From NCBI RefSeq assembly GCF_000305785.2, contig NC_018868.3, positions 1,474,001 to 1,538,000 of the forward strand: DNA of 64,000 nt, in the 5' to 3' direction. Positions 16,173-25,306 of this stretch are shown one piece after another (the first letter of the stretch is position 1; each line of letters begins with the position of its first letter). Both the position numbers and the translations under genes were made by a program. The stretch is from Simiduia agarivorans SA1 = DSM 21679 (GTDB lineage: Bacteria > Pseudomonadota > Gammaproteobacteria > Pseudomonadales > Cellvibrionaceae). Below the pieces are notes generated by a model. That model made no database searches and was not told the origin of the DNA. It saw nothing but the letters and a program-made list of their open reading frames with translations.

Positions 16173-18455
16173 TCAGCGCAGTTCAAAACCCGCTTGCAAT
16201 CCCGCTTCGGCATGCGGGGCTACCCACACATCAAATTGGCCGGGTTCAAGCAACGGTTCAGGGCCTTCGCCGAAAAACGCGAGTTGTTGGGCCGTGAGCT
16301 CAAATTGCACGCGGGTGGATTCACCTGCCGCCAATTGAACGCGCACAAAATCTTTCAGCTCGCGCACGGGCCGGGCAATGGAGGCCACCTTGTCACGCAC
16401 ATAAAGCTGCACCACTTCTTCCGCCGCTACCGCGCCGGTATTGGTAATGGTGGCCGATACGGTGATGGATTGATCCGCCTTCATTACCGGGCCGCTGAGC
16501 GTCAGGTCACTGTATTCAAATGCGCTGTAGGTGAGCCCGTAGCCAAAGGGATACTGGGGGCGATGTCCGTAATCCAGGTGGTTGGAGGAATTACCCGGCG
16601 CGTGCTGAAACACACCTTGCTCGATAGCCTGCATGCGCGTGTAGTTGTCGTCGGTGGCCGGGCGGCCGGTGGCGAGATGGTTGTAGTAAATCGGGATCTG
16701 ACCTTCGCTCACAGGCCAGGTTAACGGCAGTCGCCCTTTGGGTGACACATCGCCATACAATACATCCACCAGCGCAGGCCCCGCCATAGTGCCCGGATGC
16801 CAGGCCATCATCAGCGCGTCCACTTTTTGCTCCGCACCATCCAACGCCACAGGCCGGCCCGCCATAATCACCATCACGACCGGTTTGCCGGTGGCAACCA
16901 ACAGGTCCAACAAGGGCTGCTGCGCGCCGGGCAGGCTGATATCGCCCCGGCTATGGCCTTCGCCGGACAGGATCGACTCTTCACCGGCGAGGTAGAGAAT
17001 CACATCCACTTCGGCAAGCGCTTTGCGGGTGGCTTGAAAATTGATCTGCGAATGATCGCGGGAATTTTCAAGCGTGGGCAGATACTTTACCTGTGCGTCG
17101 CCAATGCGCTGAGTAAGCGCCGGCAACAGACTGTGGCTGTCATCTTTCGAACCATCGTAAATCCAGGTGCCCAACTGCTCGTGGGGCACGTCGGCCAGAG
17201 GGCCAACGAGTGCAATGCGCTGTGAAGGTTTGAGCGGCAACACGCCATTGCGATGCTCGAGCAAAACAAAACTCTCGCGCGCCGCCTGACGGGCCGCCTC
17301 CAGATAGTCAGCCTTCAACCAGGGCGTGACTTCTGCGGCGGGCATGGGCGTTTCAAACAAACCCAATTGAATTTTTGCTTTCAGCATATTGCGCACGGCA
17401 TTATCCACCTGCTGTATGGATACCACACCGTCCTGAATCAGTTGCGGCAGCTGCTGCTCGTAGGTCTGGGTATACATTTCAAAATCCACCCCGGCGTTGA
17501 ACGCCAAGGCTGCAGCCTCGCGATCATCGGCCGCCACCCCGTGCGGAATCATTTCCTTCACGGCGTTCCAGTCGCTCACCACAAAACCGGGAAACCGCCA
17601 TTCACCACGCAACACATCGGTCATCAGAAACCGGTTGCCGGTGGCGGCCACGCCGTTAAGGGTGCTGTAGGAAGTCATGATCGACACCAGGCCTGCATCC
17701 ACGGCGTCTTTAAAGGGTGGCAGGTAGATATTGCGCAATTCGTGTAGCGGCACGTTCACGGTGGCGTAATCGCGCCCGGCTTCACCGGCGCCATAGGCGG
17801 CAAAATGTTTGGCGGTGGCCGCCAATGCCGTAGGCGAGCTTAAATCATCGGTTTGAAATCCCTTGACCATGGCGGCACCCAGGCGGCCGGTAAGCAATGG
17901 ATCTTCACCCAGCGATTCCGCTATGCGACCCCAGCGTGCATCACGGCTTATGTCGATCATGGGCGCAAAAGTCCAGCGGATACCCACGCTGCTCGCTTCC
18001 TGTGCCGCCACGCGCGCACCGGCTTGCACCAGTTCCGGATTCCAGCTGGCAGCCTGGCCGAGCGGAATAGGAAAAATCGTTTTGTAGCCGTGGATCACGT
18101 CCTGGCCAAACAGCAGCGGAATGCCCATCCGGCTGCCTTCAACGGCGGCCGCCTGTAGTTTTGCAAACGCGTCCGGGTCCAGCTTGTTGGCGCTGACATT
18201 GAGAAAGCCCCCTACCCGCCCGGCTTTTACATCGTTCAACGTTTGGGTCATCGCCTCTTGCGTTGACGCCATGCTCCAATCCCGCAGCGACAGTTGTCCG
18301 ATTTTTTCTTCCAACGTCAGTTTGCCCAGCAGCGCCTCTACTTGCGCATCTATGGGGTCGGGCGATGCTTTATTACTGGCATCCATCCCACTCAGGCCCA
18401 CAAGCCCCAAGACGCCGACTACCAGCACAACAAAAAAATATCTGGCCGTTTTCAT
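16173..18455 (-). CDS. GH3 beta-glucosidase (BglX-like)
   Basis: Exported GH3 enzyme releasing glucose from beta-gluco-oligosaccharides. The ATG at 18455 (MKTARYFF, with GGAG upstream) gives 760 residues and a hydrophobic N-terminal signal without a lipobox; the longer frame from 18488 was rejected. The (beta/alpha)8 domain carries substrate-site motifs (GIPLLFGQDVIHGY, AATAKHFAAYG) and the nucleophile Asp in VVSDW (about residue 295). The second alpha/beta domain contains LAGEE...SGEGHSRGD with the likely acid/base region. A C-terminal Fn3-like domain (about 670-760) completes the standard GH3 layout. It lies between two GH5 genes in the same direction and is separated from the upstream one by a terminator. 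Confidence 0.92.
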   Translation of the reverse strand: MKTARYFFVVLVVGVLGLVGLSGMDASNKASPDPIDAQVEALLGKLTLEEKIGQLSLRDWSMASTQEAMTQTLNDVKAGRVGGFLNVSANKLDPDAFAKLQAAAVEGSRMGIPLLFGQDVIHGYKTIFPIPLGQAASWNPELVQAGARVAAQEASSVGIRWTFAPMIDISRDARWGRIAESLGEDPLLTGRLGAAMVKGFQTDDLSSPTALAATAKHFAAYGAGEAGRDYATVNVPLHELRNIYLPPFKDAVDAGLVSIMTSYSTLNGVAATGNRFLMTDVLRGEWRFPGFVVSDWNAVKEMIPHGVAADDREAAALAFNAGVDFEMYTQTYEQQLPQLIQDGVVSIQQVDNAVRNMLKAKIQLGLFETPMPAAEVTPWLKADYLEAARQAARESFVLLEHRNGVLPLKPSQRIALVGPLADVPHEQLGTWIYDGSKDDSHSLLPALTQRIGDAQVKYLPTLENSRDHSQINFQATRKALAEVDVILYLAGEESILSGEGHSRGDISLPGAQQPLLDLLVATGKPVVMVIMAGRPVALDGAEQKVDALMMAWHPGTMAGPALVDVLYGDVSPKGRLPLTWPVSEGQIPIYYNHLATGRPATDDNYTRMQAIEQGVFQHAPGNSSNHLDYGHRPQYPFGYGLTYSAFEYSDLTLSGPVMKADQSITVSATITNTGAVAAEEVVQLYVRDKVASIARPVRELKDFVRVQLAAGESTRVQFELTAQQLAFFGEGPEPLLEPGQFDVWVAPHAEAGLQAGFELR

Positions 18456-18547
18456 CAAATACTCCACTTGCGGCAGGCTGAAAAACACTCAGCCGTGCAC
18501 GGGCACACAAGCCTCACCCGGGCACACCGATTACCAATGGTTTCAGG

Positions 18548-18574
18548 AAAAAGTCCTGCGCCTTGCGGCGCAGG
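18548..18574 (-). terminator. terminator of the lipoprotein GH5 gene
   Basis: Minus strand CCTGCGCC-GCAA-GGCGCAGG (18574-18555) followed by ACTTTTT. Confidence 0.88.
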
Positions 18575-18596
18575 CATTCAGGGAAAGATCACGCGG

Positions 18597-21158
18597 TCAA
18601 TTATTTGGCCCTTTGAACTCCAACCAGTTGAGGTTCCACTGGTTATCGATGGAGTTGAGACGCAACTTGCCGGCGCCGGCGGGCAAGGTGACGCTGGTGG
18701 TCACAGTCTCATAGGTTTGCCAGCCACCGGTGTTGGGTACCGTTACGGTATCCAACACCACGCCGTCCAATTCAACCGCGAAGCGCACATCACCTACCAG
18801 ACTCGCCAGGCGGAAATCCAGTTGGTAATCACCGGCGGTGTCCACTTTGATTTCGTACTCGACCCAACGGCCGGGTTCAAAGTGGCCGATATTCTGGCCA
18901 CCGCCGATATCGCCAGAGCCTTCGGTTTGTACGCCCGGATGGGCAGCGGTGTAGTTTTCTGCCTCAATTTTTGTCGGCAAGGTGTAGAAGGTCGGACCGC
19001 TGGCGACGATGTCACTGGCGTAACCTTCATCGGTGCTGTTGTAGGCCGCCACGTAGTAGTAATAGGTGGTTTCCGGCACCAGGTCCTGGTCGCTGAAACG
19101 CGCCTGATCCACTTCGGCAATCACTTCGAAACCGGAGCGTGGCGCGGTGGAGCGGTAGACCCGGTAGCCTTCCACGTCACCGGAGGAAGCCGCCCAGGAC
19201 ACATCGTTGGCCGTGTCGCTGACGGTAATTACCAGATCGGTGGCTTTGCCGGGAATGTTGGTGAAAATGGTGGCTGGTGCGTCACTCTTGAGCGAGGTCA
19301 TCACCGCGTCATTCTGCACATAATCCATGGTGGCGAATGCGCTGAAGAAATCTTCAATGGCTTCAATGGAGTCATTGTTGATATCCACTTTCGGCAGCGC
19401 GCGGCCATCCACATCCTGCCACCATTGCGGCTCATCGGGCACGAGGTAAATTTCGGCCCACATGTCGTTACCGCCATCACCGTTATCTTTGAAGCGACCG
19501 GACAAGGTGTAAGACTGACCACCTTGCACTTCCACGGCCTGATAGATCACGGTGTTGTGACCAGCCGGGGCGGTTACCCGTAAACTGGGCGACGTATCCA
19601 CACCGGCGATTTCGCCCGCGGCATAGTTGTAATCGTAATTGTGCGGGTCACCCCACACCTGCACTTTGGTCCAGCCGGTATCACTGCCGAACTCGCCGTT
19701 CACCACCAGATTGTCGCCGGTCGCATCATTGGTGAGCGCGATGCTGTCGTAAGACACATCGGTGCCATTGAAAGAACCGGTTTTGATGGCGAGGTACATG
19801 GTCTTGGTGCCTTCACCGGCATAGGGCACGGTGGATCGCGCAGGCACGTCGCAGGCGTTCCCGAAGGTGGACTCCCAGTTGTTGCAGCTCCAGGTCTGGG
19901 CTTTGGTAAGCAGTTGGTTGCCGTTGTTGGTCACCAGGCCCCATTGGCCATTGCCCACACCGCCGGACTTGGATGTGGTTTTCAGCGACCAGGCCGTGGC
20001 CGCCCAGTTCAACAGGTTGTACTTGTCGAAGCTGGCGCGGGTAATTTCGCCACCCAGATCACCGAGGCCGGTCCAGGGTTGCATTTCGCCCACCAGCGTT
20101 GGCGTGTACACATTGCGCGCTAGACGTGCCCAGTCACACACGCCGTCCTGGCCTGACTCACCACAGGTAATCCAATCGCGGTGCACGGCATAGCCGATTT
20201 CACCCCAACCAAATAAACCAGGATAGAAATGGAGATCGAAAGCGACGTTTTCCATGCCCAGATCCAATGGATCACCGTAGCCGGAAATGCCGTCGGCATT
20301 GTGGCCGGCCAGAATAATGATGTGATCCTGGTCGATTGCACGGATTGCCTGATACAGCTCCACCGAAAATTCGGCCAAGGTTTCCGAATCCGTACCCCAG
20401 GGTTCATTCAGCAAACCGTAGCCGGCAACCGTGGCTTCGCCCTTGTATTTGGAGGCAATCTGTTGCCACAGCCAGACGGTGCGGTCGCGGTTTTCGGCAC
20501 TGTCCCACAATTCGTTTTTGCCTGCGCAACCGGTGTGTTGCTCCCAGCCCTGACCGCCAGCGGCACCATGGAGATCCAGCACCACATACATTTTGCGCGC
20601 TTTGGCTTTGGCGATGGCATCGTCCAGGTAATCCCAGGCATCGGCGCGCAGGGTTTTGGGTGCGGCGTCATCTTCAAGCAGGTTGTAGGGGAAAGGAATC
20701 CGCACCAGATTAAAGCCGGCCTCGGCCATCAGATCCCAATCCGCTTCGGTGATCCAGGAGTCGCGGTGCAGTTTGATAATGCGTTCTTTTTCATCCGCAC
20801 CGAAACGCGTTTCGAGTACTGATTCCAGTGTGCACTGATCGGGAATACCGGCACCGAGTGGATTTTCGCTGGCGTCGAACATCCACAGTTCCATCGAGAG
20901 CCAGTTACCCAGGTTAATACCGCGCAGCGAGACTTTCTGGCCTTCGGCATTGGCCCAGAGGGTACCGTTTGCTTTCAGGAAGCTGTAATTTTCGTCGCCG
21001 GATTCCGGCTCTTCAAACGCGGGCGGCACCGGCACAATGGGATTGGGCGCTTCGCTGCCACAAGCGCCGAGCAGCGCGGCGGCCATTACCGTTGCCGCCA
21101 TGGGCATCACGCGGGCGCGGTTAATTTTTTCTATTGCGGTTGCAAGTGATTTTTTCAT
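18597..21158 (-). CDS. lipoprotein GH5 glycosidase with CBM4-like, Fn3 and CBM6 domains
   Basis: The ATG at 21158 (MKKSLATAIEK) gives 853 residues with lipobox LLGAC, so the enzyme is lipid-anchored. A slightly earlier ATG at 21170 is possible; the long frame to 21239 would overlap the TBDR and was rejected. GH5 domain about 55-440: GINLGNWLSMELW start, acid/base Glu in LLNEPWG (about 251), nucleophile Glu in VGEMQPW (about 356). Then a CBM4/9-like beta-sandwich (about 485-590, VVNGEFGSDTGW), an Fn3 domain (about 640-715) and a C-terminal CBM6 (about 728-850, EAENYTAAHPGVQ). The start of the catalytic domain resembles the other GH5 here, so a related beta-glucan is likely. It is about 55 bases downstream of the TBDR stop, probably co-transcribed. 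Confidence 0.87.
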   Translation of the reverse strand: MKKSLATAIEKINRARVMPMAATVMAAALLGACGSEAPNPIVPVPPAFEEPESGDENYSFLKANGTLWANAEGQKVSLRGINLGNWLSMELWMFDASENPLGAGIPDQCTLESVLETRFGADEKERIIKLHRDSWITEADWDLMAEAGFNLVRIPFPYNLLEDDAAPKTLRADAWDYLDDAIAKAKARKMYVVLDLHGAAGGQGWEQHTGCAGKNELWDSAENRDRTVWLWQQIASKYKGEATVAGYGLLNEPWGTDSETLAEFSVELYQAIRAIDQDHIIILAGHNADGISGYGDPLDLGMENVAFDLHFYPGLFGWGEIGYAVHRDWITCGESGQDGVCDWARLARNVYTPTLVGEMQPWTGLGDLGGEITRASFDKYNLLNWAATAWSLKTTSKSGGVGNGQWGLVTNNGNQLLTKAQTWSCNNWESTFGNACDVPARSTVPYAGEGTKTMYLAIKTGSFNGTDVSYDSIALTNDATGDNLVVNGEFGSDTGWTKVQVWGDPHNYDYNYAAGEIAGVDTSPSLRVTAPAGHNTVIYQAVEVQGGQSYTLSGRFKDNGDGGNDMWAEIYLVPDEPQWWQDVDGRALPKVDINNDSIEAIEDFFSAFATMDYVQNDAVMTSLKSDAPATIFTNIPGKATDLVITVSDTANDVSWAASSGDVEGYRVYRSTAPRSGFEVIAEVDQARFSDQDLVPETTYYYYVAAYNSTDEGYASDIVASGPTFYTLPTKIEAENYTAAHPGVQTEGSGDIGGGQNIGHFEPGRWVEYEIKVDTAGDYQLDFRLASLVGDVRFAVELDGVVLDTVTVPNTGGWQTYETVTTSVTLPAGAGKLRLNSIDNQWNLNWLEFKGPNN

Positions 21159-21186
21159 TATGTTCACCATAGAATTTCGTTGGGCC

Positions 21187-21209
21187 GACGGCCTGCGCCG
21201 CCGGCCGTG
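21187..21209 (-). other. intercistronic hairpin between TBDR and GH5
   Basis: Minus strand ACGGCC...GGCCGT with a G/C-rich loop and no U-tract. It may stabilise the 3' end of the TBDR message or reduce read-through into the GH5 gene. Confidence 0.35.
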
Positions 21210-21213
21210 GTCA

Positions 21214-23619
21214 TCAGAAGCTGGCAGCGAAACGCACACCGGCGGTACGGGGTGCGGCGTAGCGGCCCGGGAAACCGGCGGCAGTGTTGTTATCTACCGA
21301 GGAGCTGGACTTGGTCATTTCGTTGGTGGCGTTATTGACAAACAGATCCACCGTCCAGTTTTCACCTGAGTCGTACATCAGCCCCAGATTGACCTTGGTA
21401 TGTGCGTCCTGACCGGCCGGATTACCGTAGTAACGACCGGTTTGTTGCACATCGTTGATGACGTTATTAATTGCAGCGCTGTTTTCGTTCTGGTCGCGGA
21501 AGTAGACATCATCCACCCAGCGCATATTGAAGCGCGGCGTGAGCGTGCCTTTGGCCAGAGCGAAGTCCCAGCGGAAACCTATGTTGAAAGAAAATTCTGG
21601 CGACTGAGGCATGATATTGCCGGCCAGATCGTAAAGCCCGGTGGGTTCGCCGTTTTCATCCAGAATCGGCGTGTTGTTGTCGCCATAACCGCCGTTATCC
21701 ACCACATAATCGGTGTAATGTGCATCCAGATAGCCACCCGAGAAATCGACCATACCGGCCTCACCCACCAGCCAGGTCAACTCCAGTTCCAGACCGGAAA
21801 TTTCCGCGCCCGCCACATTGGAGTTCACAATCTGGTTTTCTTCTTCATCGTAACCGGAGCGGATCAGGTTGTCGTACTGCATGAAGAAGGCGGCGGCATT
21901 CAAGCGCACGCGCTCGAAATCCACTTTGTAACCCAGTTCATAGCTGGTGCTGTTTTCAGGCTCGGTGGCGCCACCGGCATCCTGAATCACACCGGCACGG
22001 TAGCCGGAGCCCACACTCAGGTACGCCAGCTGGTCATCCCATTCGTAAGATGCGCGCACCAGATAGGTGAGCTGATCATCTTCCACTTCCACGTCGTTGC
22101 GTTTGTCGGCTTTACAGCTGCCGCGGGTGCGCTCGAGCCCGGTGAGATCGTCCAGGCCATCGGCACCTTCTGCACCGGTGCGGTTGTTGAGGAAATCTTC
22201 AAAGGTCACCAGCGCCGAGCCGCCCAATGTGGGCCGGATATAACCATCGCAGTCGTCGCCGTAGTTGCGGCCACCGCGGTCGTATTTCAGATCGTCGGTG
22301 TAACGTAAACCGCCGGTCACCGAAAATTCATCGGTGATATGGTAGGTCAGCTGACCGTAGGCCGCGGCCGATTCCGAACCGCGCGCGGGCTGGATAAAGG
22401 TGGCACCGCGCTGGTTCAGCCAGGGGCCATCGCCATCAAAGTCAAACCGGATGGCGGTTTCTTCTTCGAAATAATACAGACCCACGGTCCACTCCAGGGT
22501 TTCGGCATCGAGGTTCTGGAATTTCAGCTCATGGCTGGCCGCCGTGGAGTTCTGATATTCGGTGCGGGCTTCGCGGAACATGGACAGTACTCCCGCATCC
22601 TGATCCACCACTTGTTCACGGCTCAGGTCACTGGCGCCGAAAATGTATTCCACGTTGATGCCATCGGTGATGTCGTAACTTACGGTGGAGCGAACCACAT
22701 CACTTTGCATATGCAGAGACACGGGCGAATCGATAAAGGTGTTAAAGTTACCTTTTTCCACTTCCACCGGATTCAGCAAAATACCGGTGTTGCCCTGGTC
22801 GGTGAAGGTCTCGTAGGAAAGGCTCCAGTCCAGGCCATCGGTGATTTCCCACAGACCGGTCAATCGCGCCGAGCGCACGTCGGTATTGTTGAGTTTAAGC
22901 CCTACGGTGTTGGCGGTGCGCAAGGTGGTTGGCCCGGAAAATTCACCGGCCAGACCGCGCGGATCGGTATCAATGGGTTTGACCCAGCCATCGTCCTGAT
23001 CAGAATAGGCCGCTACGCGGAAGGACAGGCTGTCGGTGACCGGCAGGGTCACGCCACCAGACACCTGCTGGCGATTGAAACTGCCATAGGTCATCTGCAC
23101 GTCGCCTTCGAATTCTTTACCCGGACGGCGGGTGGTGAGCAGCATGGCACCGCCGGTGTTGTTGCGTCCGAACAGTGTGCCCTGGGGGCCACGCAACACC
23201 TGGATATTTTCCAGGTCGTACATCAGCGCCAAGGCGCCCTGAGCACGCGCGGCGAAGACGCCATCCACATACACACCTACGCCCTGATCGCCGGTTTCGG
23301 TGGGGTTGTTGGTACCCACGCCGCGGATATAAATTTTGATATCGCTTTGATCTTCCTGGCCGGATACCACCAGGTTGGGGACGAAGCCATTGAGGCCGGT
23401 GACGTTCAGAATATCGTTTTCAACCAGCGTTTCCTGGCTCATGGCCGTGACCGCGATGGCCGTACTTTGCAGTGAGGCCTCGCGCCGTTCGGCGGTGACA
23501 ATCACTTCCTCAAGTCCAATGGATTCCTCTTGGGCCAGCGCGTGGGGCACGGCAGCCAGAGCGAGAACTCCCGCAACCGCCATTGCCAGCGGTTGTTTTT
23601 TGTTCAGCGGGCTAATCAT
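21214..23619 (-). CDS. TonB-dependent receptor, probably for beta-glucan oligosaccharides
   Basis: 801 residues. Signal peptide MISPLNKKQPLAMAVAGVLALAAVPHALAQ, a TonB-box-like stretch (LEEVIVTAERR, about 36-46), plug domain (about 45-165, with IYIRGVG and VLRGPQGTLFGRNNTGG) and a 22-strand-type barrel ending in Phe (RFAASF), as expected for BAM-dependent outer-membrane insertion. Start ATG at 23619. The plug wording is common among carbohydrate and xenobiotic TBDRs of marine bacteria. Substrate is inferred from the co-directional GH5, GH3 and sugar-porter genes. A membrane AraC-type regulator gene lies directly upstream across a 415-base structured leader. Confidence 0.9.
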   Translation of the reverse strand: MISPLNKKQPLAMAVAGVLALAAVPHALAQEESIGLEEVIVTAERREASLQSTAIAVTAMSQETLVENDILNVTGLNGFVPNLVVSGQEDQSDIKIYIRGVGTNNPTETGDQGVGVYVDGVFAARAQGALALMYDLENIQVLRGPQGTLFGRNNTGGAMLLTTRRPGKEFEGDVQMTYGSFNRQQVSGGVTLPVTDSLSFRVAAYSDQDDGWVKPIDTDPRGLAGEFSGPTTLRTANTVGLKLNNTDVRSARLTGLWEITDGLDWSLSYETFTDQGNTGILLNPVEVEKGNFNTFIDSPVSLHMQSDVVRSTVSYDITDGINVEYIFGASDLSREQVVDQDAGVLSMFREARTEYQNSTAASHELKFQNLDAETLEWTVGLYYFEEETAIRFDFDGDGPWLNQRGATFIQPARGSESAAAYGQLTYHITDEFSVTGGLRYTDDLKYDRGGRNYGDDCDGYIRPTLGGSALVTFEDFLNNRTGAEGADGLDDLTGLERTRGSCKADKRNDVEVEDDQLTYLVRASYEWDDQLAYLSVGSGYRAGVIQDAGGATEPENSTSYELGYKVDFERVRLNAAAFFMQYDNLIRSGYDEEENQIVNSNVAGAEISGLELELTWLVGEAGMVDFSGGYLDAHYTDYVVDNGGYGDNNTPILDENGEPTGLYDLAGNIMPQSPEFSFNIGFRWDFALAKGTLTPRFNMRWVDDVYFRDQNENSAAINNVINDVQQTGRYYGNPAGQDAHTKVNLGLMYDSGENWTVDLFVNNATNEMTKSSSSVDNNTAAGFPGRYAAPRTAGVRFAASF

Positions 23620-24034
23620 GAATTACCTACCTGTTATTAGAATGTGCATTGCTCAGTTTTTATTCAGCGGCCGGAAAATCTGCTCACTGTTTTTACTCCC
23701 CACACCGTGAGGGAGAGCCACAAGGAAAACGCGTTTCTGTTGTGACTGATGCACATCCTGCGCTCGGTACCGACCGCTGTCGTTCGCGCTGACGCAAGCG
23801 GGCGTTCGGCTTGTCCGGGACCGGTTCGGATCAGATAAATCCAGGTTCGAGTTATTACAAACATTCTATTTTGTTGGCTCTCAACGAGAGCGAACACTAA
23901 CATCAAGCGTGCCTCATACGCTTGTCTGAGACCCGCGCAAGCGTGGTCTGAAACCCGTTCGAGGAGCCAGACAAACGCGACGGAGGGGATTCGAACCACA
24001 ACAACACGAGGCTTCAGCCTGTATTTTTCGGCGG
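23620..24034. promoter_or_regulatory. 415-base regulatory region upstream of the TBDR
   Basis: No gene is seen. It contains a 12-bp direct repeat GTCTGARACCCG at 23924-23935 and 23946-23957 (22-bp spacing), a perfect GCTCTC-AAC-GAGAGC hairpin (23877-23891) and the palindrome AAACGCGTTT (about 23728-23737). The direct repeat with two-turn spacing is the geometry expected of an AraC-family operator, and an AraC-type gene is adjacent. Confidence 0.5.
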
Positions 24035-25231
24035 TCAGTGGGACTGAAAAATACCCTTGCCGCCGTCGGGCTCACGCCGGCTGGTTTCCCGGTACTGACT
24101 GGGTGTCTGACCCACCATGCGTTTGAAGAAGGTGTTGAAAACCGACTTACTGTTAAAGCCCACGTCGTAAAAGATATCGGTAATGGACTGATGGTCGAAG
24201 GCGGGATCTGCCAGCCGCGCCTTGGCAACCTCGATCCGTCGGCGGTTCACAAACTCGTAGAAATTAGTATCAAAATGGTGCTTCAGGATCTGCGACAGCT
24301 TGCGGGCAGGAATGTCGAGCGCATCGGCCAGCTTGTCGAGCGAAATATTGGGCAACGCGTACACGGCCGGGTCTTGCATGCCCTGCTCGATGCGCTGGAC
24401 CCATTCTGCGGTCATGGCATCTTCGGTGTCCTGGCCGCTGTTGGTCTCCGAGTCAATCGCCTCCACTGTGTCAAAGCGCGAAAATTTGAGCAGGACCAAT
24501 ACATTAATGGCGAGGAAGTTGAGGTGATAGGCACTCACCCCCAGGTCGTTCAGCAGATCCATGTTGAAGTTCTGGGTGACCAGCCCGTGCAATTTCACCG
24601 TCAGCAATAACGCATCCAGGCAATACAGCAGCAGGATGGTGAGCATCATCGCCTTCAGCCATACCAGATCCTGCCGGTTGATATTGGCCACCGAATCCTG
24701 CAGGCGCAGGCCGTAACGCCACACCAGCGCCAGACCGAACAGGGCATAGCCCACCCGCAGGTATTTACTGGCCGCGTCGAAATAAAGGAACGGCGAAGAA
24801 TAGGCAATATGCTGGGTTTCAATGAGCTGGACTTTGTCGGCAGCACTCAGTCCATAGAATGCCACCACCAGTAAAAACGCGTACAGCGCTAACGGCAACA
24901 GGTGTAACAGATCCACCCGCTTGAGCGCAAAATCCTTGTACAACAGGGCGCGTACAAACAAAAACAGAAAGGGACCGTCGAGGTAGTAAGCATAGCTGCC
25001 AAGGAAAAACAGATTAGGGGAAACATCCAGCATCCACAGGCGGAATTCTTTGCCCCAGAACACCAGCTCGTGCAACGCCATCAAACTATGACAAATCAGG
25101 AAACCAACAAAAAACCAGGTGCTAAGTGGCCGGTTCGGCTGGCTTATACTCAGAATTGCCGCAACTAGTAAACATTCGAAACTTAATAGAATAAGTGTGA
25201 CGTCGTGGAAGTTAAATAATACTGTGTCCAT
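24035..25231 (-). CDS. membrane-anchored AraC-family transcription regulator
   Basis: 398 residues. The N-terminal half has about seven hydrophobic helices (for example LILLSFECLLVAAIL, LLHLLPLALYAFLLVVAF, MMLTILLLYCLDALLLTV). The C-terminal 110 residues form an AraC/XylS double helix-turn-helix: ISLDKLADALDIPARKLSQIL (first) and SITDIFYDVGFNSKSVFNTFFKRMVGQTPSQYR (second). Such membrane AraC proteins commonly lie next to TBDR and glycosidase genes and are thought to sense signals at the inner membrane. The likely target is the beta-glucan TBDR operon next to it. It starts with ATG; the downstream pseudouridine synthase-like gene is upstream in the minus direction and probably separate. Confidence 0.9.
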   Translation of the reverse strand: MDTVLFNFHDVTLILLSFECLLVAAILSISQPNRPLSTWFFVGFLICHSLMALHELVFWGKEFRLWMLDVSPNLFFLGSYAYYLDGPFLFLFVRALLYKDFALKRVDLLHLLPLALYAFLLVVAFYGLSAADKVQLIETQHIAYSSPFLYFDAASKYLRVGYALFGLALVWRYGLRLQDSVANINRQDLVWLKAMMLTILLLYCLDALLLTVKLHGLVTQNFNMDLLNDLGVSAYHLNFLAINVLVLLKFSRFDTVEAIDSETNSGQDTEDAMTAEWVQRIEQGMQDPAVYALPNISLDKLADALDIPARKLSQILKHHFDTNFYEFVNRRRIEVAKARLADPAFDHQSITDIFYDVGFNSKSVFNTFFKRMVGQTPSQYRETSRREPDGGKGIFQSH

Positions 25232-25306
25232 CGCTACTACTGGGTTTTATTATCGTTTTTTCACAGACTACCACACGGCTGGAAAGGCCTCCAAGCGCGG
25301 CCTGTA

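Noticed and set aside
18294..19583. Plus-strand open frame of about 430 codons opposite the GH5 and GH3 genes
   Set aside because: Antisense to the GH5 coding frame, spans its terminator, and has no homology-like motifs.
22339..23475. Plus-strand open frame of about 380 codons opposite the TBDR
   Set aside because: Antisense shadow of a clear TBDR.
23982..23997. GGTTCGAATCCCCTCC on the minus strand looks like a tRNA T-arm
   Set aside because: The 5-bp T stem does not pair (TGTGG against CCCCT), and no acceptor, D or anticodon arms are found around it. At most a decayed tRNA fragment.
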